Assembly: GCF_012221945.1 (NCBI RefSeq)
Contig: NZ_CP032549.1
Location: 620,001-684,000 of the forward strand
Source: Glutamicibacter mishrai
GTDB lineage: Bacteria > Actinomycetota > Actinomycetes > Actinomycetales > Micrococcaceae
Reading direction: 5' to 3'
DNA: 64,000 nt
Position numbers and translations under genes: made by a program. Under the pieces are notes generated by a model. It searched no databases and had not been told where the DNA came from. It saw only the letters and a program-made list of their open reading frames with translations. This document shows, one piece after another, positions 40,487 through 48,657 of this stretch; the stretch's first letter is position 1; each line of letters begins with the position of its first letter.

Positions 40487-41748
40487 GATTGCGGTTCTTC
40501 CTGCGTAGTATTTCGAGGCATGCTCAGTTGAATCTCGGTGCCAGTCTCGCTGCTGCGGATCTCGGCCGAACCGCCAGCACGCTGCATGCGTCCGATGATC
40601 GACTCGCGCACGCCGTGCCGGTCTTCGGGGATGGCGCCAAGCTCGAAGCCCTCGCCGCGGTCGCGGACAAAAACCTCCACCGCGTGCTCGGTGCATTCGA
40701 TATATACGGAAATCTTGCCCGGCGCGTGTTTGGCCGCATTCATCATCGCTTCCCTGGAGGCCGCCACCAAGGCCTGTTGCCCTTCAAAGCCCTGCGCGTT
40801 GCCGACAGCGATGACCTCGACATCGCGCAGCAGCAACTGCTCGATGTCACTGGCTTCGTGCTGCACTTCCACCACGACGTCCTCGTCATCAAGATCCTGA
40901 TTGCCATAGAGCCACTGGCGCAGTTCGCGTTCCTGGATTCTGGCCAGGGTGCGCACCGCGGCCGGGTCATCGCTTCGCTTCTGGATCACGGCCAAGGTCT
41001 GCAGCACCGAGTCGTGCAGGTGCGCGGCGAACTCCGCGCGTTGCGCCGCGGCCTGCCGGGAGCTTCGTTCGGCGAGGAAGTCCCGCCACAGCCTGGTCCC
41101 CCACGGCAAGAGGACCACTACGGCGCCAACCAGTATGGCCAGGGCCGCCCACATGCCACCGAGCAGGTCGGCCACGCCAACAGATCCGCTCAGGATGGTC
41201 AACAGGCCGCCGATGACGAGCAGCAGGCCCAGGCCCAGGCGGATCAGCAGTGGAGCAGATTTTTTTCGGCCCGCTCCGGTGACCTGTTCATCCAGCTGCA
41301 GCCAGGCCAGGAGGATACCGGCGATGATTCCCAGGGATGGCCAGATCAGATCCCAGCGGATATTCCATCCCGCCCATTGGCCTAACGCCAGGACTGCCAG
41401 CACCAGAAGCCCGGCGCCAATGAGCATTTCGCGCCAGGATGAGTTCTTTTCCCATCCTTCCCTGGTGCGCATGAATCCTTGCTGGACCCGGTTCATCTCT
41501 TCGGCCAGGCTGCGGGTTCTGGTCCCCCATGACCTGGCCTCATCGGCTTGGGCTTCCTCCGCGCTTGGCACGAACACCCATAGCCAGGCGTAGAGCAGGA
41601 TGCCAACCCCGCCCAGCGCAGTGAGGGCGATGAATCCCAGGCGCACGTAGTTCAGCGGAATTCCCAGATGCGCTGCCAGTCCCCCGCTGACGCCAGCGAT
41701 CATGCGCTGCTCGCTGCGCACCAAGAGGCTTCGTTCCGGACTTTCCAT
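40483..41748 (-). CDS. Histidine kinase with N-terminal PspC domain
   Basis: This is a membrane sensor kinase. The 421-residue product starts with a PspC domain (RMIAGVSGGLAAHLGIPLNYVRLGFIALTALGGVGILLYAWLWVFVP, residues 15-61), continues with about four more hydrophobic segments, and then has a HisKA_3 domain with the phospho-acceptor AAHLHDSVLQTLAVIQ. An HATPase domain (SREAMMNAAKHA, DRGEGF) closes it. It is divergent from a PspC/LiaF-like operon across a dyad-rich promoter, so its regulon probably includes those genes. The activating signal is unknown. Confidence 0.92.
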   Translation of the reverse strand: MESPERSLLVRSEQRMIAGVSGGLAAHLGIPLNYVRLGFIALTALGGVGILLYAWLWVFVPSAEEAQADEARSWGTRTRSLAEEMNRVQQGFMRTREGWEKNSSWREMLIGAGLLVLAVLALGQWAGWNIRWDLIWPSLGIIAGILLAWLQLDEQVTGAGRKKSAPLLIRLGLGLLLVIGGLLTILSGSVGVADLLGGMWAALAILVGAVVVLLPWGTRLWRDFLAERSSRQAAAQRAEFAAHLHDSVLQTLAVIQKRSDDPAAVRTLARIQERELRQWLYGNQDLDDEDVVVEVQHEASDIEQLLLRDVEVIAVGNAQGFEGQQALVAASREAMMNAAKHAPGKISVYIECTEHAVEVFVRDRGEGFELGAIPEDRHGVRESIIGRMQRAGGSAEIRSSETGTEIQLSMPRNTTQEEPQS

Positions 41749-41782
41749 AGTTCTAAGTCAAGCACGTTATGCCCGTTTTTTG

Positions 41783-41860
41783 GTGGTTGATCACCACATC
41801 TAGGGGCACCCCTAGGGGAAGTTCAGGGTATCCCCTCATAGCGGTGATCCAGTGGATCAC
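41783..41860. promoter_or_regulatory. Dyad cluster in the kinase/PspC divergent promoter
   Basis: Three inverted repeats lie in the 126-nt divergent gap: GTGGT-TGATC-ACCAC (41783-41797), CTAGGGG-CA-CCCCTAG (41800-41815) and GTGATCC-AGT-GGATCAC (41844-41860). The last two are perfect. They are good candidates for binding sites of the response regulator encoded at 39818-40486. Confidence 0.5.
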
Positions 41861-41874
41861 GAGAACATGGAGCT

Positions 41875-43200
41875 ATGAACAATTCAGGGTCCGAGCGTCG
41901 AGGCTTTTTCAGCCAGCTGAGCAAATCGCCATTCATCCGCCAGGAGTCGCGGTGGCTGGGAGGTGTTGCTGCCGGAGTCGCCGATTACTTCAAGATCGAT
42001 GTGATTCTGGCGCGCGGCATTATCGTCGTGCTCAGCTTCCTCGGCGGCCTGGGGCTAATCCTCTATGGAGTGGCCTGGGCGCTGCTGCCCGACCAGCAGG
42101 GCCGCATCCACCTGGAACGAGCGATCAATAAGGAGTGGACCAGCGGCATGACCGGTTCGGTGGTGTTCGTGGTTCTGGGAATCTTCCCGGCACAATGGAT
42201 CCTCGATTCAGTCGCACCGGTGTTGTGGCCAATAGCCATCGTCGCCGCGGTGCTGTTCATCATCTTCAGCCGGAAGAATACGAAATTCGACAGGCCCCGT
42301 CCTGCAAAGCCAGCGAAGACACAATCCCAGCCGTCTTCCACGGCCCACACCACGGCTATGGAAAAGCCTTGGCGCAAGGATGGGTTCACCTTTAGCAGCA
42401 GCGCACCATCGGGTGCCGAACCCGCCACAAAAAGCATGAAAGATCAGGAGGACACCATGGCTTCGGATATCCCGGATCCAAAACCACACTCCGGTGGTTA
42501 CGAGTATGCGTATTCGCCTGATCCCAAGTACACCCGCTCCTACTCCCAGGAATATTTCCACACGAAGGCTGCCCGCAAAGCGCAGGCAGCGCCTCCAATC
42601 CCGTCCTGGGTTGCCACAACCGTGGTCGGGTTGAGCATCCTGGTGATCGCCGCGGTGCTTTGCGCCGATTACCTGCACATTGTCGATTTGCCGGGTTCGG
42701 GCTGGGGCATCGCCCTGGCGGCAGGCCTGATGGTCACCGGCCTCGCCATTGTGCTGGCTTCCTTGGTGCGGCGCACCAGCGGCGGGCTCTTGGGCCTGGG
42801 CATTCCCCTGTTGGTCATGACCTTGGTCTTCTCGGGCTCTTCCTTTGGCACCGAGGACCGCCAGGCGGTTCGTTCCGAGCCCGGCGGCAACGAGTACAGT
42901 GCTGTGTTCAGCCGCTCCACGATTGACCTGACCTACCTGGATTCCATCACCACACCGACTACGGTGGAAGTTGATTCTTTGTTCTCCCGGCTGGACTTGA
43001 AGCTCCCGGCCAACGTCCCGGTGAAGGTGACCTCGGACGGAGTCTTCAACTCGCAGATGGATCTTGAACTTCCGCAGGATCAACGCCAGCTGCCTGATGA
43101 CGCACCGTTGCTGACGGTTGAAGTCGACGGATTATTCTCCTCCTTCGGCACCGAAGTTGCCACCACCGCCACGCCCACCGTCGTCACCCCGGAATTCTAA
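41875..43200 (+). CDS. PspC domain membrane protein with LiaF-like C-terminus
   Basis: This membrane protein is probably part of an envelope-stress response. The 441-residue product has an N-terminal PspC domain (SRWLGGVAAGVADYFKIDVILARGIIVVLSFLGGLGLILYGVAWALLP, about residues 25-72), one or two further membrane segments (about 88-125), a polar linker, another membrane block (about 243-325), and a C-terminal repetitive beta-type domain (FSRSTIDLTYLDS, DSLFSRLDLKLPANVPVKV, VEVDGLFSSFGTE). That last pattern resembles the LiaF/toastrack domains. It is the first gene of an operon with the two small membrane genes downstream. In LiaFSR systems LiaF represses the kinase, which suggests but does not prove that role here. 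Confidence 0.88.
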   Translation: MNNSGSERRGFFSQLSKSPFIRQESRWLGGVAAGVADYFKIDVILARGIIVVLSFLGGLGLILYGVAWALLPDQQGRIHLERAINKEWTSGMTGSVVFVVLGIFPAQWILDSVAPVLWPIAIVAAVLFIIFSRKNTKFDRPRPAKPAKTQSQPSSTAHTTAMEKPWRKDGFTFSSSAPSGAEPATKSMKDQEDTMASDIPDPKPHSGGYEYAYSPDPKYTRSYSQEYFHTKAARKAQAAPPIPSWVATTVVGLSILVIAAVLCADYLHIVDLPGSGWGIALAAGLMVTGLAIVLASLVRRTSGGLLGLGIPLLVMTLVFSGSSFGTEDRQAVRSEPGGNEYSAVFSRSTIDLTYLDSITTPTTVEVDSLFSRLDLKLPANVPVKVTSDGVFNSQMDLELPQDQRQLPDDAPLLTVEVDGLFSSFGTEVATTATPTVVTPEF

Positions 43201-43212
43201 GGACTGAGCAAC

Positions 43213-43461
43213 ATGAACAATGATTCTGCGCGAACCACAAAGTTCCCTACCGGGACCCTGGTCTTCGGCCTGATCCTGATTGTGGTGTCGTTAGCGACCC
43301 TGAGCCGCACGTTCTTCCACTGGAGCTTTGACATGCCGCTGCTCTTGATCATCGTGGTCGCCTTTGCCGGCGTCGCCATGATCATCTCGGGACTCTCGGC
43401 AGCTGGCAAGCGCCGCCAACGCGAGTCGGAGATTCCAGCACCCACCGACCCCAACCTCTAG
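43213..43461 (+). CDS. Small two-span membrane protein of the PspC operon
   Basis: The 82-residue product has two hydrophobic segments (about residues 13-30 and 40-62) and a charged C-terminal tail. I do not recognise a family. It starts 12 nt after the PspC/LiaF-like gene and is followed 35 nt later by a short PspC protein, so it belongs to the same transcript. A role in the same membrane-stress response is inferred from position only. Confidence 0.8.
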   Translation: MNNDSARTTKFPTGTLVFGLILIVVSLATLSRTFFHWSFDMPLLLIIVVAFAGVAMIISGLSAAGKRRQRESEIPAPTDPNL

Positions 43462-43496
43462 CTTTTTCGAACCCAACTGCTTCAAGGAGATCCACC

Positions 43497-43739
43497 ATGG
43501 ACAAGTTCTTCAATTCCCTTCGTTCGATGCCACTTCGCCGCGGCCCTTCCCGCATGGCTGGCGGTGTCGCCGGCGGCATAGCTGACAAGTTCGGCTGGGA
43601 CGTCACCGTCGTGCGAATCGCGCTGCTATTGTCCTTCCTCCTGCCGGTCTTCGGCATCGGCGCCTACATTGTTGCGTGGCTGCTGATCCCGGCCCAGGAC
43701 AACAGCATCATTTTGCAGAACTGGCTGCGAAAGTTCTAG
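43497..43739 (+). CDS. Short PspC domain protein
   Basis: The 80-residue product is essentially one PspC domain: the motif MAGGVAGGIADKFGWDVTVVRIALLLSFLLPVFGIGAYIVAWLLIP runs over residues 19-64. An AGGAG ribosome site precedes the ATG. PspC proteins are membrane components of the phage-shock and Lia-type responses. It is the third and last gene of the operon, followed by the hairpin at 43790-43837. Confidence 0.9.
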   Translation: MDKFFNSLRSMPLRRGPSRMAGGVAGGIADKFGWDVTVVRIALLLSFLLPVFGIGAYIVAWLLIPAQDNSIILQNWLRKF

Positions 43740-43750
43740 ACCCCAAGATT

Positions 43751-43837
43751 TCCGCAATGTTTCGCGGAATTCACGACAATAGCTCACGACACAGGGCGAG
43801 ATGCGGTCACTTCGGTGACGTGCAACTCGCCCTTGTG
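43751..43837 (+). terminator. Hairpins after the PspC operon
   Basis: A short hairpin TCCGC/GCGGA at 43751-43768 is followed by a larger branched one at 43790-43837: the outer arms CACAGGGCGAG and CTCGCCCTTGTG enclose an inner GTCAC-TTCG-GTGAC with a stable TTCG loop. It is followed by GCTTTAA. This probably ends the PspC operon before pfkA. Confidence 0.7.
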
Positions 43838-43993
43838 GCTTTAAGCACGTAGACTGTCATGCAGAATTGATGCTCAATGGCGCGCGGAAATTAATTGACA
43901 TCCGAATGGAAGACTTTGTTGCCCTAGTGCCGTTGCCATGTGACGACGCCGACCTGCAGCACGAAGCTTTCCAAGTTTACGAAGCGAGGCCCA

Positions 43994-45022
43994 ATGCGCG
44001 TTGGAATCATGACCTCGGGCGGAGACTGCCCAGGCCTGAATGCCGTCATCCGAGGAGCCGTTCTGAACGGCATCAAGAGCTACGACTATGAGTTCGTTGG
44101 CTTCCGCGATGGCTGGCGCGGCGTCAAGGAGGGCGACTTCTTCGACCTGCCGCGTACCGCGGTCCGAGGCATTGCCAAGCAGGGTGGAACCATCCTGGGC
44201 ACCTCGCGCACCAACGCTTTCGAAGGCGAGTTGGGCGGCGCGGAAAACATCTCCCGCGTGCTCAAGGACAACAACATCGATGCCCTGATCGCCATCGGCG
44301 GCGAAGGCACCCTGGCCGGTGCCCAGCGCTTGTGCGCCGAGGGCCTGCCGATTGTCGGCGTTCCCAAGACCATCGACAACGACTTGGATGCCACCGACTA
44401 CACCTTCGGTTTTGATACCGCCAACCAGATCGCTGTCGAGGCCATCGACCGCCTGCGCACCACCGGCGACTCGCACCACCGCTGCATGGTCGCTGAAGTC
44501 ATGGGCCGCCACGTTGGCTGGATCGCCATGCACGCCGGTATGGCCTCAGGCGCCCACGCCATTTTGATTCCAGAGGTCTCGACCCCAATGGAACAGATCT
44601 GCGAGTGGGTGTCCGAAGCCCATGAACGCGGCCGCGCTCCGTTGGTGGTTGTCGCTGAGGGCTTTGTTCCCGAAGGCATGGAAGAAGCGTTCTCGGTACG
44701 CGGCGTGGATACCTTTGGCCGCGCGCGTCTGGGTGGCATTGGCGAAATGCTGGCCCCGGTCATTGAAGAGCGCACCGGCATCGAGACCCGCGCTACGGTG
44801 CTTGGACACATCCAGCGCGGTGGCGTTCCTACCGCGTTCGACCGCGTGCTGGCCACCCGTCTGGGCATGGCGGCTACCAATTCGGTGAACGAAAATGCGT
44901 GGGGCACCATGGTCGCACTGCACGGAACCAAGGTTCTGCGTGTGCCGTTGCGAGCCGCATTGAACAACCTCAAGCGCGTGCCAATGGACCGCTACGAGGA
45001 AGCTGCGATCCTCTTCGGATAA
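43994..45022 (+). CDS. pfkA: 6-phosphofructokinase
   Basis: The enzyme phosphorylates fructose 6-phosphate in glycolysis. The 342-residue product starts MRVGIMTSGGDCPGLNAVIRG and has GGEGTLAGAQRL, the catalytic PKTIDNDLDAT motif, and HVGWIAMHAG. The GEGT segment carries Gly at the position that distinguishes ATP enzymes (104, E. coli numbering), and Lys replaces Gly at 124; this combination is known from ATP-dependent Streptomyces PFKs, so ATP use is likely. GAGG lies 4 nt before the ATG. A TAGACT -10 candidate is at 43850-43855. Confidence 0.94.
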   Translation: MRVGIMTSGGDCPGLNAVIRGAVLNGIKSYDYEFVGFRDGWRGVKEGDFFDLPRTAVRGIAKQGGTILGTSRTNAFEGELGGAENISRVLKDNNIDALIAIGGEGTLAGAQRLCAEGLPIVGVPKTIDNDLDATDYTFGFDTANQIAVEAIDRLRTTGDSHHRCMVAEVMGRHVGWIAMHAGMASGAHAILIPEVSTPMEQICEWVSEAHERGRAPLVVVAEGFVPEGMEEAFSVRGVDTFGRARLGGIGEMLAPVIEERTGIETRATVLGHIQRGGVPTAFDRVLATRLGMAATNSVNENAWGTMVALHGTKVLRVPLRAALNNLKRVPMDRYEEAAILFG

Positions 45023-45034
45023 TTCCGGACGCTT

Positions 45035-45079
45035 AAACGGATGGCACGAGAATGTTGATCATTCTCGTGCCATCCGTTT
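45035..45079. terminator. Bidirectional terminator between pfkA and ygfZ
   Basis: Perfect 19-bp arms (45035-45053 and 45061-45079) enclose a 7-nt loop. It lies 12 nt past the pfkA stop and 35 nt past the stop of convergent ygfZ, with A and T runs on both flanks. Confidence 0.92.
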
Positions 45080-45114
45080 ATTCAGTTAAAGCAGCTTGGA
45101 AAGCCTAGTTGTTC

Positions 45115-46197
45115 CTAGTCCTGCGGCGGGGTGCGCAGGAAGCCGGTGAAGCGTCCTGCCACCTGGCCGGCGTCAGGAGCCACAATGACATCCTGGGACG
45201 CCGGGTAGCTGGTTTCGCCATCAACAACGCTCAGCACGGATTCTGGATCCACGTTGCGCTTGATCACGGCCAAGGCAATCGGCCCTGCCTCATAGTGCAA
45301 GGTTGCCGAGGTAACTCGCCCTACGGTCCGCTCGCCCAGCTTGACCTCGGCGCCGGTGGACGGGAGAGTGTGCATCGAACCGTCGAGGTCCAGGAATACG
45401 ACGCGGCGCGGAGGGTGCCCGACGTTGTGCACCCGGGCAACCGTTTCCTGTCCCTTGTAGCAGCCCTTTTCCAGATGCACTGCGGTGCGCAGCCAGTCCA
45501 GTTCATGCGGAATGGTCTTCTCATCGATCTCGGCACCGAAACGCGGCTCCCAAGCGGCGATGCGCAAGGCCTCGACCGCCATCATGCCAGCCAATTCTTC
45601 ATTGGCCACGGCTGCTTCCAGCTCGTCGATGGCCACCACATGCAAAAGCCACGGACGGTCCTTGCCTGGGTGGTCTTCGCGGGAATAGGCCCATCCGCCC
45701 GGAGCAACACCTGGCCATGGATCAATCCACGTCAGCGCTCCGGCGCTTGGAATGGGGCGGGTGGCAGCTAGCACGCCATGGGTCTGCGAGAGGTTGTTGA
45801 TCTCAACGCGCAACATGAAACGCATCGAGTTCAGGAACTGCTCCAGGGCTTCGCCTGCGCCGGGCTCGACAATGAGAACCAGGCGGTCCTGGTCAACCAG
45901 AACCTTCATCTCGTGCTCAACGCGGCCCTGCACCGAGAGCAGCAGCGTCTGCGTGCACTGGCCTGGCTGCAGGGTATTAATGCGCTGGGTGCTCAGGGTG
46001 TCGAGCCAGCTTTGGCGGTCCGCGCCGCGGATCTCCAGCACATCAAAGTGGCTCAGGTCGGCAATCGCTTGGCCTTCTGCCAGCTTGCGTGCTTCACGGG
46101 TGGGGGCACCGTAGTGCGCAGCTACGCCGGCATCTACGCCGCCCGCTTCCACTGCGCCTTCGCGCTGCAGAAGCACCGACTGGTATCCAGTGCTCAT
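45115..46197 (-). CDS. ygfZ: Folate-binding protein YgfZ
   Basis: YgfZ binds tetrahydrofolate and supports iron-sulphur enzymes, especially radical-SAM types. The 360-residue product has the GcvT-like fold and the family signature KGCYKGQETVARVHNVGHPPRR near residue 250, with its conserved Cys. The ATG at 46197 gives MSTGYQSVLLQ, and a longer open frame upstream overlaps the FABP gene. It follows that gene by 2 nt, an arrangement seen in other actinobacteria. Confidence 0.93.
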   Translation of the reverse strand: MSTGYQSVLLQREGAVEAGGVDAGVAAHYGAPTREARKLAEGQAIADLSHFDVLEIRGADRQSWLDTLSTQRINTLQPGQCTQTLLLSVQGRVEHEMKVLVDQDRLVLIVEPGAGEALEQFLNSMRFMLRVEINNLSQTHGVLAATRPIPSAGALTWIDPWPGVAPGGWAYSREDHPGKDRPWLLHVVAIDELEAAVANEELAGMMAVEALRIAAWEPRFGAEIDEKTIPHELDWLRTAVHLEKGCYKGQETVARVHNVGHPPRRVVFLDLDGSMHTLPSTGAEVKLGERTVGRVTSATLHYEAGPIALAVIKRNVDPESVLSVVDGETSYPASQDVIVAPDAGQVAGRFTGFLRTPPQD

Positions 46198-46199
46198 GA

Positions 46200-46814
46200 T
46201 CAGTTCACCGAGTCTTCTGCGGCAACGCGCTTGAGCGCAGCCGAGGCGTGGGCCTTCAGGTCCAGGTTTCCTTCGGAGACATCCCAACGCCAGAACAGCT
46301 CGCCGTTGACCAATCCGTAGATGCGGGTCGAGGAAGCGTAGGCCTTGGCATTCTTGCTGCGCAGCAGGCCTTCGGTGGCCAACTGGATGCGTGGTCCATC
46401 GATCAAGCCGTAGTACAGCTCGGAGATGCCACCTGGCTGCACGATGTGGGCCTGGATCTTGAAGCCTTCATCGGTGTGAAGCTTCTGCACGTCATCGGCT
46501 GAACGCAAGACCGGGAAAATGTCGCCGGGGGTCATGCCTGGGCCGGCGTCAGCGTCCTGCTGCTGGCGGTCCAGGGACCAGAAACCGTTTTCAACGGCAA
46601 GAATCCGCAGCTTGGTTCCGTCGGCTTCAGTGAGCCACGCTTCGCTGCGGTATTCGAGATATGGGCCGCCAACGTCACGGAAGGTGACTTGCTGCCAAAA
46701 GTACTCGTCCTCGGCTTCGCCTTCGCCAAGCCGGCCAGCACCTTCCCAAGTGCCGATGAGCCATGCGAAAGGTACTAGTTCCGGGGTGAGGTCCGTAGGG
46801 AGATCAAATGCCAT
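46200..46814 (-). CDS. FABP-family (nitrobindin-like) protein
   Basis: Members of this family are ten-stranded beta barrels; some bind heme b and react with nitric oxide or peroxynitrite. The 204-residue product has the pattern PFAWLIGTWEGAGRLGEGEAEDEYFWQQ (residues 16-43, with the GTWEGxG motif), LRILAVENGFW, and a C-terminal RIYGLVNGELFWRWD. I did not verify the heme His residue, so heme binding is only possible. It is translationally adjacent to ygfZ. Confidence 0.9.
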   Translation of the reverse strand: MAFDLPTDLTPELVPFAWLIGTWEGAGRLGEGEAEDEYFWQQVTFRDVGGPYLEYRSEAWLTEADGTKLRILAVENGFWSLDRQQQDADAGPGMTPGDIFPVLRSADDVQKLHTDEGFKIQAHIVQPGGISELYYGLIDGPRIQLATEGLLRSKNAKAYASSTRIYGLVNGELFWRWDVSEGNLDLKAHASAALKRVAAEDSVN

Positions 46815-46849
46815 GGACTACTCGCTCCTAATTCGTCAGTGGTGAAATG

Positions 46850-46880
46850 AAAAACAGCGCACACGTTATTGTGTGCGCTG
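46850..46880 (-). terminator. Terminator of the 39-residue gene
   Basis: Perfect 10-bp arms CAGCGCACAC (46855-46864) and GTGTGCGCTG (46871-46880) with a 6-nt loop start 4 nt past the stop of the small gene and are followed on the minus strand by TTTTTCATTT. It is a clear intrinsic terminator. Confidence 0.9.
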
Positions 46881-46883
46881 CTT

Positions 46884-47003
46884 TTACTTCTGACCCTGGA
46901 AGAGGCGCTTTACTACCAAGCCTGCGAAACCCGCCATGCCTAGACCGGCGATCACGACAAGTGCCTGGAAGAAAATTTCAAGTGCAAGATAATTTTCATT
47001 CAT
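46884..47003 (-). CDS. 39-residue single-span membrane microprotein
   Basis: The frame encodes MNENYLALEIFFQALVVIAG, then LGMAGFAGLVVKRLFQGQK. It has one hydrophobic segment (residues about 6-30) and a basic C-terminus, which fits a one-span inner-membrane microprotein. Support comes from its flanks: a TAAGAT -10 hexamer exactly 6 nt before the ATG (leaderless type) and an intrinsic terminator 4 nt after the stop. It lies between the FABP gene and a polytopic membrane gene on the same strand. I do not recognise a family. Confidence 0.75.
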   Translation of the reverse strand: MNENYLALEIFFQALVVIAGLGMAGFAGLVVKRLFQGQK

Positions 47004-47009
47004 GGCTTC

Positions 47010-47039
47010 ATCTTAGCGCGATCAGAAGCATAACTTCGA
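47010..47039 (-). promoter_or_regulatory. Leaderless promoter of the microprotein
   Basis: TAAGAT (47015-47010) ends 6 nt before the ATG, so transcription would start at the A of the start codon. A TCGAAG at 47039-47034 is 18 nt upstream as a weak -35. Confidence 0.5.
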
Positions 47040-47069
47040 CACGCGTGACGTAGCCCGCACCATATTGCG

Positions 47070-47810
47070 TTAAATGAACGCCAGAACCTCCATGGCGTAC
47101 CAGCTGGCGGCACCGCTGAGCAGGATGATTCCGCAGGATAGGCCGAGGATGCCACTGAGATTGCGTACGCTGCGGCTGGCCAAGGCCAGTGCGCGCAATG
47201 AACCTACCAGCAGGCCCGTGAGCAGGCCCATGACGGCACCTTGGAACCAGAGGATGTCAACCGGCAAGGCGCTGGCGGCAGCACCCAGGGCGGCGGCAAC
47301 CAGCGGGGCAAGGATCATGGTGATCCGATTCGGCAGCCTGTTGACCACGACCGCTCCGGCGCCGAGCAGCGAAATGACCGTGACAACCGTCAGTCCATAG
47401 CCGTAGCCCACTTGGGCGCTAGCGGCCCAGGCAGAGCCCAGGACGGCCAGCACCATGCCGGTCACGCCAGACACGACGCCGGCCAGGCGGCCTTCGGCTT
47501 CAGCGCCTCGCAGCACCTGGCTGATGAACACCAGCAGCACGCCGACGGCGATGGCCTCGACGCTATGTGACATCACCGAGGCACCGGGCATGAAAATTGT
47601 TGCAGCGGTGGCGGCCAGCGAGCACAAGGCCAGAATAATGGTGATAGGCCATGGCGCATCTGAGCGGACCATCCGTGGCCAGGCGTAGGCAAAAACCAGC
47701 TGTAATATTGCGGTGACCACGCCCATGGGCCATGTCAGTGACGACAGGCTGGCAGCCCCGGTCAATAGGCCGACTGCGACGAGTCCGCACAATAGAACTT
47801 TGATTCTCAA
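47070..47810 (-). CDS. Polytopic membrane protein of unknown function
   Basis: The 246-residue product has about eight hydrophobic segments over its whole length and no recognisable catalytic motif. I do not recognise the family. It is divergent from the winged-helix regulator at 47937-48605, with 126 nt between the coding starts, so it could be a target of that regulator. The neighbouring genes are conserved in actinobacteria but give no direct functional clue. Confidence 0.8.
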   Translation of the reverse strand: MRIKVLLCGLVAVGLLTGAASLSSLTWPMGVVTAILQLVFAYAWPRMVRSDAPWPITIILALCSLAATAATIFMPGASVMSHSVEAIAVGVLLVFISQVLRGAEAEGRLAGVVSGVTGMVLAVLGSAWAASAQVGYGYGLTVVTVISLLGAGAVVVNRLPNRITMILAPLVAAALGAAASALPVDILWFQGAVMGLLTGLLVGSLRALALASRSVRNLSGILGLSCGIILLSGAASWYAMEVLAFI

Positions 47811-47879
47811 TCTATGCTTCCTGACGGTAATGTGTCTGCATCTGCGTGTTCACATGCATGATTCGAAGGATTCATTCCT

Positions 47880-47885
47880 TATACT
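47880..47885 (+). promoter_or_regulatory. -10 element of the winged-helix regulator
   Basis: TATACT here would start transcription at about 47892, which excludes the GTG at 47886 and fits the TTG start at 47937 with its AGGAGG site at 47923-47928. The -35 is weak. Confidence 0.45.
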
Positions 47886-47936
47886 GTGACACGTAAAGAT
47901 GATTTATTCGCAACCAATTGGCAGGAGGACGAGCTA

Positions 47937-48605
47937 TTGGCCCACCTACTGCTACTTAGCAATCATGCCGAGAATGCGGCCGAAGTTCTTCCGGCACTCG
48001 AATTACTACTGCATGAAATTTCTTTCCTCCCGGCTAGCACCGAATCGCTGAGCCAAGTTCCAGAATGTGACGCCGTCATCCTCGATGCGCGCACCGATCT
48101 GATTCCAGCCCGTTCGCTGGCACAGATCCTTCACGCGAATCTGAACTTGCCGCTTCTGCTGGTCGTCAGCGAGGGCGCTTTGGGAATCTTGAATTCCGAA
48201 TGGCATGCAGCCGACTTCTTGTTGCCCTCCGCAATTCCGGCAGAACTCGATGCACGAATCCGCCTGATGCTAGCAAGCATCCCGGATGCCGCACCGGCTC
48301 CGGAACCAGCTGAAAACACTTCAGGACTGCGCATCGATGAGCTGAGCTACACCGCTCGCATTGATAACCGCATGCTGGATCTTACGTACAAGGAATTCGA
48401 GCTGTTGAAGTACCTGGCCCAGTTCCCTGGCCGGGTCTTCACTCGTGAGCAGCTGCTGCACGAAGTCTGGGGCTACGACTACTACGGTGGCACCCGGACC
48501 GTCGACGTTCACGTCCGTCGCCTGCGCGCCAAACTGGGCACTGATCACGAACAACTCATTGGAACAGTGCGTAACGTAGGTTATCGCTTCCACACCGAAG
48601 CATAA
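47937..48605 (+). CDS. OmpR/GlnR-type winged-helix regulator
   Basis: This is a DNA-binding regulator. The 222-residue product has an N-terminal receiver-like domain that keeps a DAR(T) Asp (VILDARTDL) but lacks the usual acidic pocket, and a C-terminal winged helix (LTYKEFELLKYLAQFPGRVFTREQLLHEVWGYDYYGGTRTVDVHVRRLRAKLG). The TTG at 47937 is chosen because AGGAGG lies 8 nt upstream and the family begins MAHLLLL; an in-frame GTG at 47886 abuts the -10. It sits just before mshD, the order of GlnR and MshD genes in mycobacteria, so an orphan GlnR-like nitrogen regulator is possible. Confidence 0.88.
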   Translation: MAHLLLLSNHAENAAEVLPALELLLHEISFLPASTESLSQVPECDAVILDARTDLIPARSLAQILHANLNLPLLLVVSEGALGILNSEWHAADFLLPSAIPAELDARIRLMLASIPDAAPAPEPAENTSGLRIDELSYTARIDNRMLDLTYKEFELLKYLAQFPGRVFTREQLLHEVWGYDYYGGTRTVDVHVRRLRAKLGTDHEQLIGTVRNVGYRFHTEA

Positions 48606-48657
48606 CTTTCAGCTATTTTGTGGCGAGTTCATTCATTCACCCACTATCGTGAAAGAC

